Assembly: GCF_003337235.1 (NCBI RefSeq)
Contig: NZ_QPJC01000005.1
Location: 124,001 to 188,000 of the forward strand
DNA: 64,000 nucleotides
DNA from: Halopolyspora algeriensis
GTDB lineage: Bacteria; Actinomycetota; Actinomycetes; Mycobacteriales; Pseudonocardiaceae
Direction: 5' to 3'
The translations under genes were made by a program, and so were the position numbers. The notes beneath the pieces were generated by a model. It did not search any database. It worked only from the letters and a program-made list of their open reading frames with translations, and was not told the DNA's origin. The first letter of the stretch is position 1. Every line of letters begins with the position of its first letter. Below, one piece after another: positions 27,935 through 36,554 of the stretch.

Positions 27935-29110
27935 TCAGTCCCGCCTGTCGAGAGGGTCGAGACCATGCAGGGGAAACACCGCATGGCGGGCGTCGCGGAT
28001 CGCGGTGTCGACCGAAGAGTCCGTCACCCCGTCCCAGGGGACGAACCCGGCATCGCGCTCATCGGTCATCGAGGTCGGTATCGCCACGTTGCCCGCGACA
28101 CGCGCGGCGTGCGCCATCCAGTCCGCGGGCAAGGACACCGCGGGATCGAGATCGGCGTCCAGAACCGTTGCCAGCAGATGCGTCCAGGAGCGCGGCACCA
28201 CCCGAAACAGCGAGTAACCACCACCTCCGAGCGCGAGCCACTTGCCTCCCGCACACCGCTGCGCCAGTTCGCGCAACGTCCGGTAGATCGCCCGCTGACC
28301 GTCCACGGACAACGCGAGATCGGCCAGCGGATCCTCCCGATGCGGATCAGCACCACACTGGGTCACCAGCACCTGGGGGCGGAACGCATCCAGTACGGAC
28401 GGCACCACCGCATGAAAGGCTCGTTGCCACCCGGCATCATCGGTCCCCGGAGGCAGCGGAATGTTCACCGCCTTCCCATCGGCACCGGAGGCGCCGAGTT
28501 CGGTCGGATACCCGGTACCCGGCCACAGGGTGAGCGGATGCTGGTGCAGTGAGACGGTCAGAACTCGAGGATCGTCGTAGAAAGCCGCCTGCACCCCGTC
28601 GCCGTGATGCACGTCGATGTCGACATAGGCGATCCGTTCCACACCATTGGCCAGCATCCAGGCAATGGCCACCGAGCAGTCGTTGTAGACGCAGAACCCG
28701 GCAGCGTGATCGCTCATCGCATGGTGCAGACCACCCGAGATGCTGATGGCCCGATCGGCCCGGCCGGAGACGATCTGTTCAGCCGCCAGCCGGGAACCAC
28801 CCGCGATGAGCGAGGCGGACTCGTGCATGCGGTCGAAAATGGGATTGTCGGCGGTACCCAGTCCGTGTCCGACTTCCTCCCCGGCCATGGGAGCCGACCG
28901 AACGGCCGCAAGATATTCGGGGGTATGCACCCGCAGCAGGTCCTCATCGGTGGCAGGCTCCGTCGGAAGCAGGTCCACGCCGTCGAGCACTCCGAGCGAG
29001 CGGGCCAGCCGCATCGTCAGGTCGAGCCGGACAGGATGCAACGGGTGCTCGCCACCGAGATCGTAGTCGAGTACGGATTCGTCCCAGACCACCACACGCT
29101 GGTTGCCCAT
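27935..29110 (-). CDS. AcuC-like class I histone-deacetylase-family protein
   Basis: A zinc-dependent deacetylase of 391 residues. The histidine pair is in GGLHHAMSDHAAGF (residues 129-130). Zinc ligands lie in DIDVHHGDGVQ (D166, H168) and in CGADPHREDPL. The glycine-rich LGGGGYSLF with the catalytic tyrosine is near the C terminus. In Bacillus, AcuC removes acetyl groups from acetyl-CoA synthetase that AcuA put on. Here the gene is first in a two-gene operon with a GNAT/acyl-CoA-ligase acetyltransferase, suggesting reversible lysine acetylation. Start ATG at 29110. Acetoin, spermidine or other small-molecule deacetylation cannot be excluded. Confidence 0.9.
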   Translation of the reverse strand: MGNQRVVVWDESVLDYDLGGEHPLHPVRLDLTMRLARSLGVLDGVDLLPTEPATDEDLLRVHTPEYLAAVRSAPMAGEEVGHGLGTADNPIFDRMHESASLIAGGSRLAAEQIVSGRADRAISISGGLHHAMSDHAAGFCVYNDCSVAIAWMLANGVERIAYVDIDVHHGDGVQAAFYDDPRVLTVSLHQHPLTLWPGTGYPTELGASGADGKAVNIPLPPGTDDAGWQRAFHAVVPSVLDAFRPQVLVTQCGADPHREDPLADLALSVDGQRAIYRTLRELAQRCAGGKWLALGGGGYSLFRVVPRSWTHLLATVLDADLDPAVSLPADWMAHAARVAGNVAIPTSMTDERDAGFVPWDGVTDSSVDTAIRDARHAVFPLHGLDPLDRRD

Positions 29111-29191
29111 GCCGGGACGCTACCCCTTCCGTGGTTTGCCACACAGTGGCGCCGGGCACACGGCGATACCGAAAGCGGGGAGCGGAGTGAG

Positions 29192-30058
29192 TCATCCCGG
29201 CTCAGCGCCCGTGGCAACGGGGCGCTGCGGGTCGCGGGACCAGTGTGACCACGAGCCCGCATAGAGCACCGCCGGATGCTCCGGAGTGCTCACCCCGGCA
29301 TGTTCCAGTGCCAGGAGTACCGAGCAGGCGGTGACTCCCGAGCCGCAGTACGCACCGACCGGTGCGGTGCCTGTCACGCCCATCCGGGCGAAACGCTCGG
29401 CGAGTTCGGCAGGTGAGCGCCAGCGAACCGGCGACGCGTTTCCCGGAGAAACCACATGATCGGCAAAAGGCGCGTTGATCGCTCCCGGAATGTGACCCGC
29501 TTTCGCATCCACCGGCTCGTGCTCGCCCCGGTAGCGCTCGGGAGCCCGCGCGTCCAGCAAGTGCCCATCCGCGGCCAGCCGCGCGGCCCCTTGCGCGTCC
29601 ACGACGGGCATGCATCCCGGCCGCACACGGAAGTCTCCCGGCCTCGGCCGTGGCTCGACCTCGGCGACGGGCAGGCCCTCCGCCACCCAGGCCGCATATC
29701 CGCCGTCGAGGACCGATACGCGGCCATGGCCCGCCCAGCGCAACAACCACCAGGCACGCGCCGCTGCGGAACCGTCACCGTCGTCGTAGACGACCACCGG
29801 TCGGTCCCGATCGACTCCCGCAGCGCGCAGCACGCCTTCGAGCTGTGCCGGTTCCGGCAGGGGATGACGGCCTTCGGCCCCCGGGGGCGAAGCCAGTTCG
29901 GATTCCAGATCGACGAACACCGCGCCGGGCACGTGTCCGCGGTCGTAGTCCTGCCTGCCGGGTGGCCCCGAGAGCCGCCAGCGCACGTCCAGCAGGGTCG
30001 GCGGGACCTCCTGCTGCAGGAGAAGTTCGAGGGCAGCGGTGGTGATCAAAGGATGCAT
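29192..30058 (-). CDS. sseA: sulfurtransferase (3-mercaptopyruvate sulfurtransferase type)
   Basis: A tandem-rhodanese protein of 288 residues. The first, inactive rhodanese domain contains LLDVRWRL and HVPGAVFVDLE; the second holds the catalytic cysteine in the loop GAYCGSGVTAC. CGSGVTA is the loop form of 3-mercaptopyruvate rather than thiosulfate sulfurtransferases. ATG at 30058 has GAGAGG upstream; the longer frame (to 30202) would overlap the ideR start on the other strand. It is divergent from ideR with only about 100 bases between. Likely role: sulfur transfer and cyanide or thiol detoxification in the cytoplasm. Confidence 0.9.
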   Translation of the reverse strand: MHPLITTAALELLLQQEVPPTLLDVRWRLSGPPGRQDYDRGHVPGAVFVDLESELASPPGAEGRHPLPEPAQLEGVLRAAGVDRDRPVVVYDDGDGSAAARAWWLLRWAGHGRVSVLDGGYAAWVAEGLPVAEVEPRPRPGDFRVRPGCMPVVDAQGAARLAADGHLLDARAPERYRGEHEPVDAKAGHIPGAINAPFADHVVSPGNASPVRWRSPAELAERFARMGVTGTAPVGAYCGSGVTACSVLLALEHAGVSTPEHPAVLYAGSWSHWSRDPQRPVATGAEPG

Positions 30059-30098
30059 CGTGACCTCTCGGAAGACGGTGCGGATCAATCCCCGGGCA

Positions 30099-30129
30099 CT
30101 GACTGTCCATCGCTCGTTGCGTCTAGCAT
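30099..30129 (+). promoter_or_regulatory. candidate promoter of ideR-galK-galE
   Basis: CTGACT (30099-30104), 19 bases, then TAGCAT (30124-30129), 30 bases before the ideR GTG. The -10 fits TANNNT; the -35 spacing is long, so this is tentative. No obvious IdeR box overlaps it. Confidence 0.3.
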
Positions 30130-30158
30130 TGAGGGGTGGGAATACATGGGGAGCCGGC

Positions 30159-30854
30159 GTGAACGATCTCATCGATACCACCGAGATGTATCTTAAGACC
30201 ATCTACGAGCTCGAAGAGGAAGGTCTTGTTCCGCTCCGGGCCCGCATCGCCGAGCGACTCGAGCAGAGCGGGCCGACGGTGAGCCAGACGGTGGCGCGGA
30301 TGGAGCGTGACGGGCTGCTGTCCGTCGCCGAGGACCGCCACCTGGAATTGACCAAGGCGGGCCGTGCCCGGGCCATCGGCGTGATGCGCAAGCACCGGCT
30401 GGCCGAACGCCTCCTTGTCGATGTCATCGGGCTCGATTGGGAACACGTCCACAGCGAGGCATGTCGCTGGGAACACGTCATGAGCGAGGCCGTGGAGCTC
30501 AAGCTCGTCAACTTGCTGGGCAGCCCGAACACATCGCCGTACGGGAATCCGATCCCGGGGCTGGACGAGCTCGGTGTCGGGGAGCCCGCACCGCCGGCAG
30601 AGGCCGACCTGCAACGGGTCGACGATATCGCGCGCCATGGCGGCGGGAGAGCCCTCGTATGCCGCATCGCCGAACATGTGCAACTGGATCCGGACCTGAT
30701 GAGCGAGCTCAAGTCGGCCGGCATCGTGCCCGGCGACGAGATCGACATCGTTTCCGTTGTCGGGGCGAACAAGGCGATCGAAGTGCACGGAGGCCACGGG
30801 GACACCCAGTTGCCTCCCACCATTGCCCACGCGGTCTTGGTACGTGCCCGATGA
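30159..30854 (+). CDS. ideR: iron-dependent transcriptional repressor IdeR/DtxR
   Basis: Fe(II)-activated dimeric repressor of iron uptake and activator of storage genes. The 231-residue product from GTG 30159 aligns without gaps with DtxR. An N-terminal winged helix (TVSQTVARMERDGLL) is followed by all expected metal ligands at the DtxR positions: M10, H79, E83, H98, C102, E105 and H106. A C-terminal SH3-like domain begins about residue 150. GGGGAG precedes the GTG. The stop overlaps the ATG of galK (ATGA), so galactokinase translation is coupled to that of the iron regulator. sigB lies about 6.5 kb upstream; in Corynebacterium sigB, dtxR and galE are also clustered. Confidence 0.96.
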   Translation: MNDLIDTTEMYLKTIYELEEEGLVPLRARIAERLEQSGPTVSQTVARMERDGLLSVAEDRHLELTKAGRARAIGVMRKHRLAERLLVDVIGLDWEHVHSEACRWEHVMSEAVELKLVNLLGSPNTSPYGNPIPGLDELGVGEPAPPAEADLQRVDDIARHGGGRALVCRIAEHVQLDPDLMSELKSAGIVPGDEIDIVSVVGANKAIEVHGGHGDTQLPPTIAHAVLVRAR

Positions 30855-32029
30855 GCGCGGCCGCACGAGCGGCGGAGGTCTTCACCGTCGAGCACGGGCA
30901 CGCACCGTCCGCCGTGTGGTCGGCTCCCGGACGGGTGAATCTGATCGGGGACCACACCGACTACAACGACGGATTCGTCCTTCCTTTCGCGCTGCCGCAG
31001 CGTACGACCGTGGCTGTCTCGCCTCGTAGAGATGGTCGGCTGTCGATGGCCACGGTCGACGGCGATGGCGGAGCGCAACGTTGCGGCCCGGTGACTCTCG
31101 ACGGCCTCACGCCGGGCGAGCCCGGCGGCTGGGCCGCGTATCCCGCGGGAATGGCGTGGGTGCTGCAGCGGACGGGAATCCCCCTTTCGGGAGCCGACCT
31201 GGTGATCACGGGGGATGTACCGACCGGTGCAGGCCTGTCGTCGTCGGCCGCCCTGGAATGCGCGGTGGCACTGGCCTTGCTGGATACCGCAGGCAGGAGC
31301 CCGGACGGCCCCGATGGACCGAGCAGGTCCGACATCGCCCGGTGGGCCCAACGTGCCGAGAACGAGTTCGTCGGTGCCCCCACCGGCCTTTTGGACCAGA
31401 CCGCGTCGCTGGCTTGCACGCAGGCACACGCTCTGTTCTTCGACGTGCGTTCCGGTGCCACGGAGCAGATCCCGTTCGACACGACCGCTGCCGAGCTGGA
31501 GGTACTGGTCATCGACACCGGAGTCCAGCACTCGCACAGCGAGTCCGGCTATGGCGAGCGCAGGCACGGTTGTGAGCGGGCCGTGGAACTTCTCGACATC
31601 GAGTCGCTGCGCGACGTCGCGGTGAGCGACCTCGATGCGACTCTGGCTCGGCTGCCCGACGAGTTGCAGCCGCTCGTCCGGCATGTCGTCACCGAAAACG
31701 GCCGTGTGCGCGCCACTGTCGAGCGACTGCGCTCGGAGGAACTCACCACGATCGGGACCATGTTGACGGCTTCCCACGCCAGCCTCCGCGATGACTATCG
31801 GGTCTCGTGCCCGGAACTGGATCTCGCGGTGGATACGGCCCTGGAATCCGGAGCCGTCGGCGCGAGGATGACGGGAGGCGGATTCGGTGGGTCCGCCATC
31901 GCGCTGGTGCATTCCGCCCACCGTGCGGACATCGAGCGAACGGTCCGGGAGGCCTTCCAGCGCCACCGGCTGCCCACACCTCGGCTGTTCACCACCACCC
32001 CGTCCGCCGGCGCCGGACGCGATCGGTAA
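30851..32029 (+). CDS. galK: galactokinase
   Basis: A GHMP-family kinase that phosphorylates galactose to galactose-1-phosphate (Leloir pathway). Signature motifs: GRVNLIGDHTDYNDGFVLP at the N terminus (with D in place of the more common E in GEHTD), the ATP loop PTGAGLSSSAALECA, and the GGGFGGSAIAL motif near the C terminus. It is 392 residues long, normal for the family. The ATG overlaps the ideR stop. galE follows after 92 bases; a galT was not found in this window. The context ties galactose use, or cell-wall galactose supply, to the ideR transcript. Confidence 0.95.
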   Translation: MSAAARAAEVFTVEHGHAPSAVWSAPGRVNLIGDHTDYNDGFVLPFALPQRTTVAVSPRRDGRLSMATVDGDGGAQRCGPVTLDGLTPGEPGGWAAYPAGMAWVLQRTGIPLSGADLVITGDVPTGAGLSSSAALECAVALALLDTAGRSPDGPDGPSRSDIARWAQRAENEFVGAPTGLLDQTASLACTQAHALFFDVRSGATEQIPFDTTAAELEVLVIDTGVQHSHSESGYGERRHGCERAVELLDIESLRDVAVSDLDATLARLPDELQPLVRHVVTENGRVRATVERLRSEELTTIGTMLTASHASLRDDYRVSCPELDLAVDTALESGAVGARMTGGGFGGSAIALVHSAHRADIERTVREAFQRHRLPTPRLFTTTPSAGAGRDR

Positions 32030-32121
32030 TCTCGCCGGATCGGGCTCGGCCGTGACCGCCCGGCCACAGGAGGTGACGACCGCCTGTGCAGTGATGAGCT
32101 TCGTGGAAAGGGAGAACACGG

Positions 32122-33081
32122 GTGAAACTCCTGGTAACCGGCGGCGCCGGGTATGTGGGCAGCGTCTGTGCGGCACGGCTGTCCGAAGCCGGGCACGAGG
32201 TCGTCGTGGTCGACGACCTGTCCACCGGCCACGCCGACGCCGTTCCCGACGGTTGCCGATTCATCGAGGCGGACCTGGCCGAGGCAGCAGACGGCCTGCT
32301 GACCGAGGGGTTCGATGGCGTACTGCATTTCGCCGCGAAATCGCTGGTCGGCGAGTCCATGGAGCACCCCGCGAAATACTGGCAGGGCAATGTCGTGACG
32401 ACACTGCGACTGCTCGAGGCGATGCGCGAACATCGCGTCAGCCGGTTGGTGTTCTCCTCCACAGCCGCCGTCTACGGTCAACCGGAGGCGATCCCGATCC
32501 CCGAGAGCGCCCCGACGCGTCCGACGAACACCTACGGGGCCACGAAGCTTGCCATGGATCACGCCATCACGTCCTACGCAACCGCGCACGGGATGGCGGC
32601 CACGAGCCTGCGCTACTTCAACGTGGCCGGCGCGTACGGCCCGTACGGTGAGCGCCACGTCGTGGAAACGCATCTGATCCCGATCGTGCTGCAAGTCGCG
32701 CTGGGGCAACGGGAGCAGGTCCAGATCTTCGGAGACGACTGGCCCACCCAGGACGGCACCTGTGTGCGCGACTACATCCATGTGGCCGATCTGGCGGAGG
32801 CGCATCTGCGCGCACTCGACCGCGCCCAGCCCGGTCAGCACCGGATCTACAACCTCGGCAATGGAACCGGCTTCACGGTCAAACAGGTCATCGACACGTG
32901 CCGGGAGGTCACGGGCCACCCGATCCCGGCCCGGGTTGCCTCTCCCCGGGAAGGTGATCCCGCTTCGCTGGTTGCCTCCAGTGAATACGCCCAGCGGCAA
33001 CTGGAGTGGCAACCACAGCGTGCGGAACTCGACACGATCGTGCAGCACGCGTGGGCCTTCGCCCGCGCACGTATCGCGTGA
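32122..33081 (+). CDS. galE: UDP-glucose 4-epimerase
   Basis: An extended SDR enzyme interconverting UDP-glucose and UDP-galactose, needed for galactose catabolism and for galactan and polysaccharide synthesis. NAD-binding motif TGGAGYVGS at the N terminus, catalytic serine in FSSTAAVYG, and YGATK as the Tyr-Lys pair. [10 protein letters not shown] and DYIHVADLA are GalE-specific. Length 319 aa. GTG at 32122 follows GGGAG. It is the last gene of ideR-galK-galE. Confidence 0.95.
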   Translation: MKLLVTGGAGYVGSVCAARLSEAGHEVVVVDDLSTGHADAVPDGCRFIEADLAEAADGLLTEGFDGVLHFAAKSLVGESMEHPAKYWQGNVVTTLRLLEAMREHRVSRLVFSSTAAVYGQPEAIPIPESAPTRPTNTYGATKLAMDHAITSYATAHGMAATSLRYFNVAGAYGPYGERHVVETHLIPIVLQVALGQREQVQIFGDDWPTQDGTCVRDYIHVADLAEAHLRALDRAQPGQHRIYNLGNGTGFTVKQVIDTCREVTGHPIPARVASPREGDPASLVASSEYAQRQLEWQPQRAELDTIVQHAWAFARARIA

Positions 33082-33110
33082 ACGCCCGGGCCGGTGCTCG
33101 GCGCAGCGGA

Positions 33111-34217
33111 TCACCAGGCACCCTCCTCGTCGAGCAGTGTTCGGGCGTCCTCGGCTGCGTCCTTGGCGATGACCGCGATCTCGGAAGGCGGAATTCCCGC
33201 TTCGAGGGCTTGCCGGAGCAACATCCCCAGCCGATGCTCCGGCCGTGAGGACTCGATCTTTTCCAAGGCGACTCCCGCCAGTGCCCCGTCGCCACGCAGG
33301 TACGCGGAGAAGGCAAGCAGTGCCGCGGCCTCGGCCATTTCCGGTGCAGGGGCCTTGCGGACCAGGGTCAGCCACAGCTGTTCGGCGGCACCTGCCCACT
33401 CGGTGAGTGCCGTGCTCAAAGCGAGGTCCCGGACACGATGGTCCGACACAGCGATGAGCACCCGGACAAGGTCCTCCTCGGTCAGTGCCGCTCCTTCGGC
33501 GGTGCGCCGTACCGCCGCCAGGACGCACTCCAGGTCACCGGAGGCACATTCGGCACTGACGCGCTCCTGCTCCACGTCCTCATAGGCGGCGTCCAGGCGG
33601 GCAGCCCGGCGCGCAAGGCTGTCGGCCGGTTCGGAAGCGACAAGATCGGCGAGTTCCTCCCTGCTCGCAAAGGTCACCGAACCGGCTGCCGCCATGGCGG
33701 CAGCCAGCGACGAGGTCGCCGGGTCGGCAATGACACCGCAGCGGTGCTCGTCGTAGCAATGCCAACCGTTCCCTTGTCCGATCTCGGCCGTCCAGACGGC
33801 CTGGACAACGGGAAGCTCCGCAGCGCGGAGGGTTTCCCGAAGCATCCCCACCAGTGCATTGTGCGGCAGGACCGGGGCACCCGGCTGTTGTCCGCGTGGA
33901 TCCGCTGCCGGGGAGAGCTCTCCATGGTCGCTTCCGGCAGGGCTGCCCGCACCCCCACCGACGACGGCGAGAATCACCGCCTCCGCGCCCTGGCGCGAGA
34001 TCGGTCCTCGCACCAAGTGCTCGACGAGCCGATCACGGTCCTGCGGAGCAGGCAAGTCGGCCCGGACGCTCATGCCGAGTCGCATGGACCCCGATCTCGC
34101 GTGCACCGTGATCATCACCAGTGAATCCACCGGGTGAAATCCCAGCAGGTGCGGGACAGCGGCCAGAACATCACCGGGATCGGTCAATTTGACTGTGCTG
34201 TGCAATGGCGTCGTCAT
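33111..34217 (-). CDS. DUF4192 domain-containing protein
   Basis: A 368-residue cytoplasmic protein of the actinobacterial DUF4192 family. It starts LTDPGDVLAAVPHLLGFHPVDSLVMI, the family signature, and continues with mixed alpha/beta and helical parts (ALAAEE-type repeats toward the end). No catalytic motif is recognised. It is convergent with galE (29 bases) and its start faces the peptidase gene's 3' end across a 106-base gap that carries two DnaA-box sequences. Function unknown. Confidence 0.85.
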   Translation of the reverse strand: MTTPLHSTVKLTDPGDVLAAVPHLLGFHPVDSLVMITVHARSGSMRLGMSVRADLPAPQDRDRLVEHLVRGPISRQGAEAVILAVVGGGAGSPAGSDHGELSPAADPRGQQPGAPVLPHNALVGMLRETLRAAELPVVQAVWTAEIGQGNGWHCYDEHRCGVIADPATSSLAAAMAAAGSVTFASREELADLVASEPADSLARRAARLDAAYEDVEQERVSAECASGDLECVLAAVRRTAEGAALTEEDLVRVLIAVSDHRVRDLALSTALTEWAGAAEQLWLTLVRKAPAPEMAEAAALLAFSAYLRGDGALAGVALEKIESSRPEHRLGMLLRQALEAGIPPSEIAVIAKDAAEDARTLLDEEGAW

Positions 34218-34268
34218 ACCACCAAGATCGGTGTCCTTTCCCGATCCGCACAGGGAGCGATCCGCGCT

Positions 34269-34308
34269 CTGTGGACAAAGCCGCCCGACGTGAACAGCTT
34301 GTCCACAG
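34269..34308. promoter_or_regulatory. inverted pair of DnaA-box sequences
   Basis: CTGTGGACAA (34269-34278) and TTGTCCACAG (34299-34308) form a perfect 10-base inverted repeat with a 20-base spacer. Each arm contains TTGTCCACA, the consensus DnaA box of high-GC actinobacteria. It lies between the DUF4192 gene start and the end of the peptidase gene. It could also fold as a hairpin and terminate the peptidase transcript. Confidence 0.55.
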
Positions 34309-34323
34309 ACATTCCGTACCGCG

Positions 34324-36174
34324 CTACCCGGTGAACGGCCGGGGGCGCCACTGCCCCGAGGGCACCACCACGGGAACCCGCAGCCGGCTCGAGGAGAGAT
34401 CCAGCCACAGTCCCGTGCCGGGATCCGGCCGGAGAGTGAAATCGTGATCGCTGGAAAGCACCACGAGACCCAGCCGATGGTCGGCCCGCAGCACGTAGTC
34501 GTCGGGCATCATCGCCACCTCGATCCGGTATTCCTTACCCGGTCTGATGGGCGAGGTGCGATCGGTCGAGTGCCGGTTCTGGGGGTCGGTCCAGCCCCGT
34601 GTGATCGGGGTCGTGGTCCCGTCCGGCGCCAGGTCCACCAGCATCGCGGTCACGTTCGCGGCCCGCCGATCGAACGTCAGTGCCAGATCCGCATGCACGG
34701 TGCCGCTCACCCGCACCGGTTGCGGAGTCGGTTCGGTGAAATACGCGAGCCGATGCGGAGAACTCGGTGCCGCAGCGAGATCCTCGGCACGCTCGCCGAC
34801 ATCATCGCGAAGCATCTCGACCGCTTTGCCGTTCCTTCCCCGGGGCATGGCCAGACCACCACGCCGGTCACCACCCGGCTTCGGCTGCAGTGCCAGTTGA
34901 CGAGCCCGGGGCGCAGGCCATTCCGCTTCCCGGGTCCAGCTACCGTCCTCGCGCTGAATCGTGGCCCGAGGCTCCTGCTCGACACCGTTGTCCACGCCGT
35001 ACAGATAATGGGTGAACCACCGGTTCAGCGTCTGCAACCACGCGTCCCTGCGCACGGTGATCGGGTCCCGGTGTCCCGAGCGGTGCCACCAGATCTTGTG
35101 ATCGACACCGCTCTTGCGCAGCGCCTCGTACCATTGCGCCGCCTGCTTGGTCTTGACGTTCCAGTCGTCGAGCCCGTGCACCACGAGCACGGAAGCACGC
35201 ACGCTCTCGACCTCGTCGAGGTAGTTGCGCTCGTCCCAGAACGCGCTGCCATCGCCGGTCAGACGATCCTGATCGGCGGTCAACCGATCGATCTCGTCCT
35301 GGCATGCGCGATCGTTGGTGTGGACGAACTTCGCGAGCACATCGGCGTCCTCGCCCTGGTATCCCCCCGGAGCCACCACGGCACCGTCGGCTCTGTAGTA
35401 GTCGTACCAGTTCGAGATCGCACCGATGGGCACGATCGTCTCGAGTCCCTCGACGCCCGTCGTGGCCACGGCATTGGGGAGTGTGCCGTTGTACGACACG
35501 CCCATCATGCCGACTTCGCCGGTGGCCCAGTCCGCCGAAACGGGATTGCCCTCCGGGCCACGGGCAGGTGCACGCGAGTTCAGCCAGTCGACCACCGACT
35601 TGGCACCGATCGTCTCGTTCCTCCCACCCGTCGTGGGACATCCGGTGGACTGTCCACTGCCGAGCGACTCGGCATAGACCACGGCATAGCCACGTGCGAG
35701 CAGGTACTGCTCGTAAGCCCAGGTAATTTCGGCGGCGCCTGCCTCCGCGACGGTCGGCCGCAGGCCGGTGCCTCGCCTGCCGGGACCCTCGGTGCCGTGC
35801 GTGCGGGAGTGTCCCGGTCGCTGGGGCACGTAGAGCTCGCGGTCGACATTGTGGTTGCTCACCTCGTTGCCACCCGCGAAGTACGGACTCGCCCGGTACA
35901 CCACGGGAACCCGCAAGCCCTGCTCGGTGGCTTTCGGACGCACCACCTGGACATGCACACGATCATCGCGACCGTCGTGATCACTGTCGACGGGTGCGGT
36001 GACGAACAGATTCTCGCGAATCGCCTGCGCCGGATCGAACACCGGCTGTGCCTCGCCGTTGTCGAAGACGGGCCGAGGCGGCGCGTCTTGTGGTGCCGCT
36101 CCGGCCGACAGCCCGGTCAACGGCAGAACAAGAATCGACACCAACAGAGCCGTTCGAACACGCCACATGGGCAC
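34324..36174 (-). CDS. secreted Xaa-Pro dipeptidyl-peptidase (S15/CocE family)
   Basis: A 616-residue secreted serine hydrolase. A signal peptide (RTALLVSILVLPLTGLSAGA, cleavage near residue 27) precedes an alpha/beta hydrolase domain whose nucleophile lies in MGVSYNGTLPNA. An aspartate lies in VVHGLDDWNVKT and a histidine in WHRSGHRDPIT. The C-terminal 180 residues are the jelly-roll domain of the X-Pro dipeptidyl-peptidase/CocE families. Expected to remove Xaa-Pro dipeptides from extracellular peptides; an esterase activity of the CocE kind is possible. It stands alone on the minus strand; DnaA-box repeats follow its stop. Confidence 0.87.
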   Translation of the reverse strand: MPMWRVRTALLVSILVLPLTGLSAGAAPQDAPPRPVFDNGEAQPVFDPAQAIRENLFVTAPVDSDHDGRDDRVHVQVVRPKATEQGLRVPVVYRASPYFAGGNEVSNHNVDRELYVPQRPGHSRTHGTEGPGRRGTGLRPTVAEAGAAEITWAYEQYLLARGYAVVYAESLGSGQSTGCPTTGGRNETIGAKSVVDWLNSRAPARGPEGNPVSADWATGEVGMMGVSYNGTLPNAVATTGVEGLETIVPIGAISNWYDYYRADGAVVAPGGYQGEDADVLAKFVHTNDRACQDEIDRLTADQDRLTGDGSAFWDERNYLDEVESVRASVLVVHGLDDWNVKTKQAAQWYEALRKSGVDHKIWWHRSGHRDPITVRRDAWLQTLNRWFTHYLYGVDNGVEQEPRATIQREDGSWTREAEWPAPRARQLALQPKPGGDRRGGLAMPRGRNGKAVEMLRDDVGERAEDLAAAPSSPHRLAYFTEPTPQPVRVSGTVHADLALTFDRRAANVTAMLVDLAPDGTTTPITRGWTDPQNRHSTDRTSPIRPGKEYRIEVAMMPDDYVLRADHRLGLVVLSSDHDFTLRPDPGTGLWLDLSSSRLRVPVVVPSGQWRPRPFTG

Positions 36175-36375
36175 TCCCGCAAAAATCCGAGCAAGATCGA
36201 AGCTCTCACCCTGCCATCCACGGGAGCGATGTCAATCGCCACACATGGCGGTTTTGTGCCAGGTGCTCCGCAACGGGTGTGCACATCCTCGTCGTTGTCG
36301 CAACGACTCGAAGATCCGGCACATCGACCGGACCTTTCGAGCTACGTGTGCCGGGCCACCACGGGACCGATCCCG

Positions 36376-36420
36376 GCAGCGCCGACTCGGGCAGCACTGA
36401 CTCCGACAGCGCCGATTCCG
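36376..36420. repeat. three degenerate 15-base tandem units
   Basis: GCAGCGCCGACTCGG, GCAGCACTGACTCCG and ACAGCGCCGATTCCG follow one another directly, differing at three or four places. Non-coding as far as I can see; possibly a decaying tandem repeat. Confidence 0.6.
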
Positions 36421-36459
36421 AGTTCCACGCAACCGGCTCCACCATGGCCGATCCACGAA

Positions 36460-36496
36460 CAGAGGGTGGCCCGACTCGACATCGGACCACCCTCTG
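36460..36496 (-). terminator. terminator of nrdR-nrdJ
   Basis: A perfect 10-base-pair stem (CAGAGGGTGG with its complement at 36487-36496) around a 17-base loop, about 60 bases past the nrdJ stop on the minus strand. Confidence 0.65.
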
Positions 36497-36554
36497 ACCT
36501 GTCAGTATGCTCTTATTCGCGGTTGATCAGCGGTGCATCGGATCCGCTCGCTTC

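Larger units (their letters stand above)
36175..36554. other. intergenic region between peptidase start and nrdJ end
   Basis: About 380 bases. It contains the nrdJ terminator (36460-36496) and a short degenerate tandem repeat (36376-36420), both listed separately. The rest should hold the peptidase promoter. Open frames on either strand (such as 36206-36490, minus) read through the repeats and have no recognisable product. Confidence 0.45.

Noticed and set aside
25310-28552. A 1,080-codon open frame on the plus strand opposite the deacetylase/acetyltransferase genes
   Set aside because: High-GC DNA leaves long antisense frames open. The translation is rich in Arg, His and Gly without domain motifs, while the minus-strand genes carry clear family signatures.
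34269-34308. A chromosomal replication origin
   Set aside because: Only two DnaA boxes, no A/T-rich unwinding element and no dnaA/dnaN nearby.
36376-36420. A CRISPR array
   Set aside because: Three degenerate 15-base units with no spacers; no cas gene in the window.
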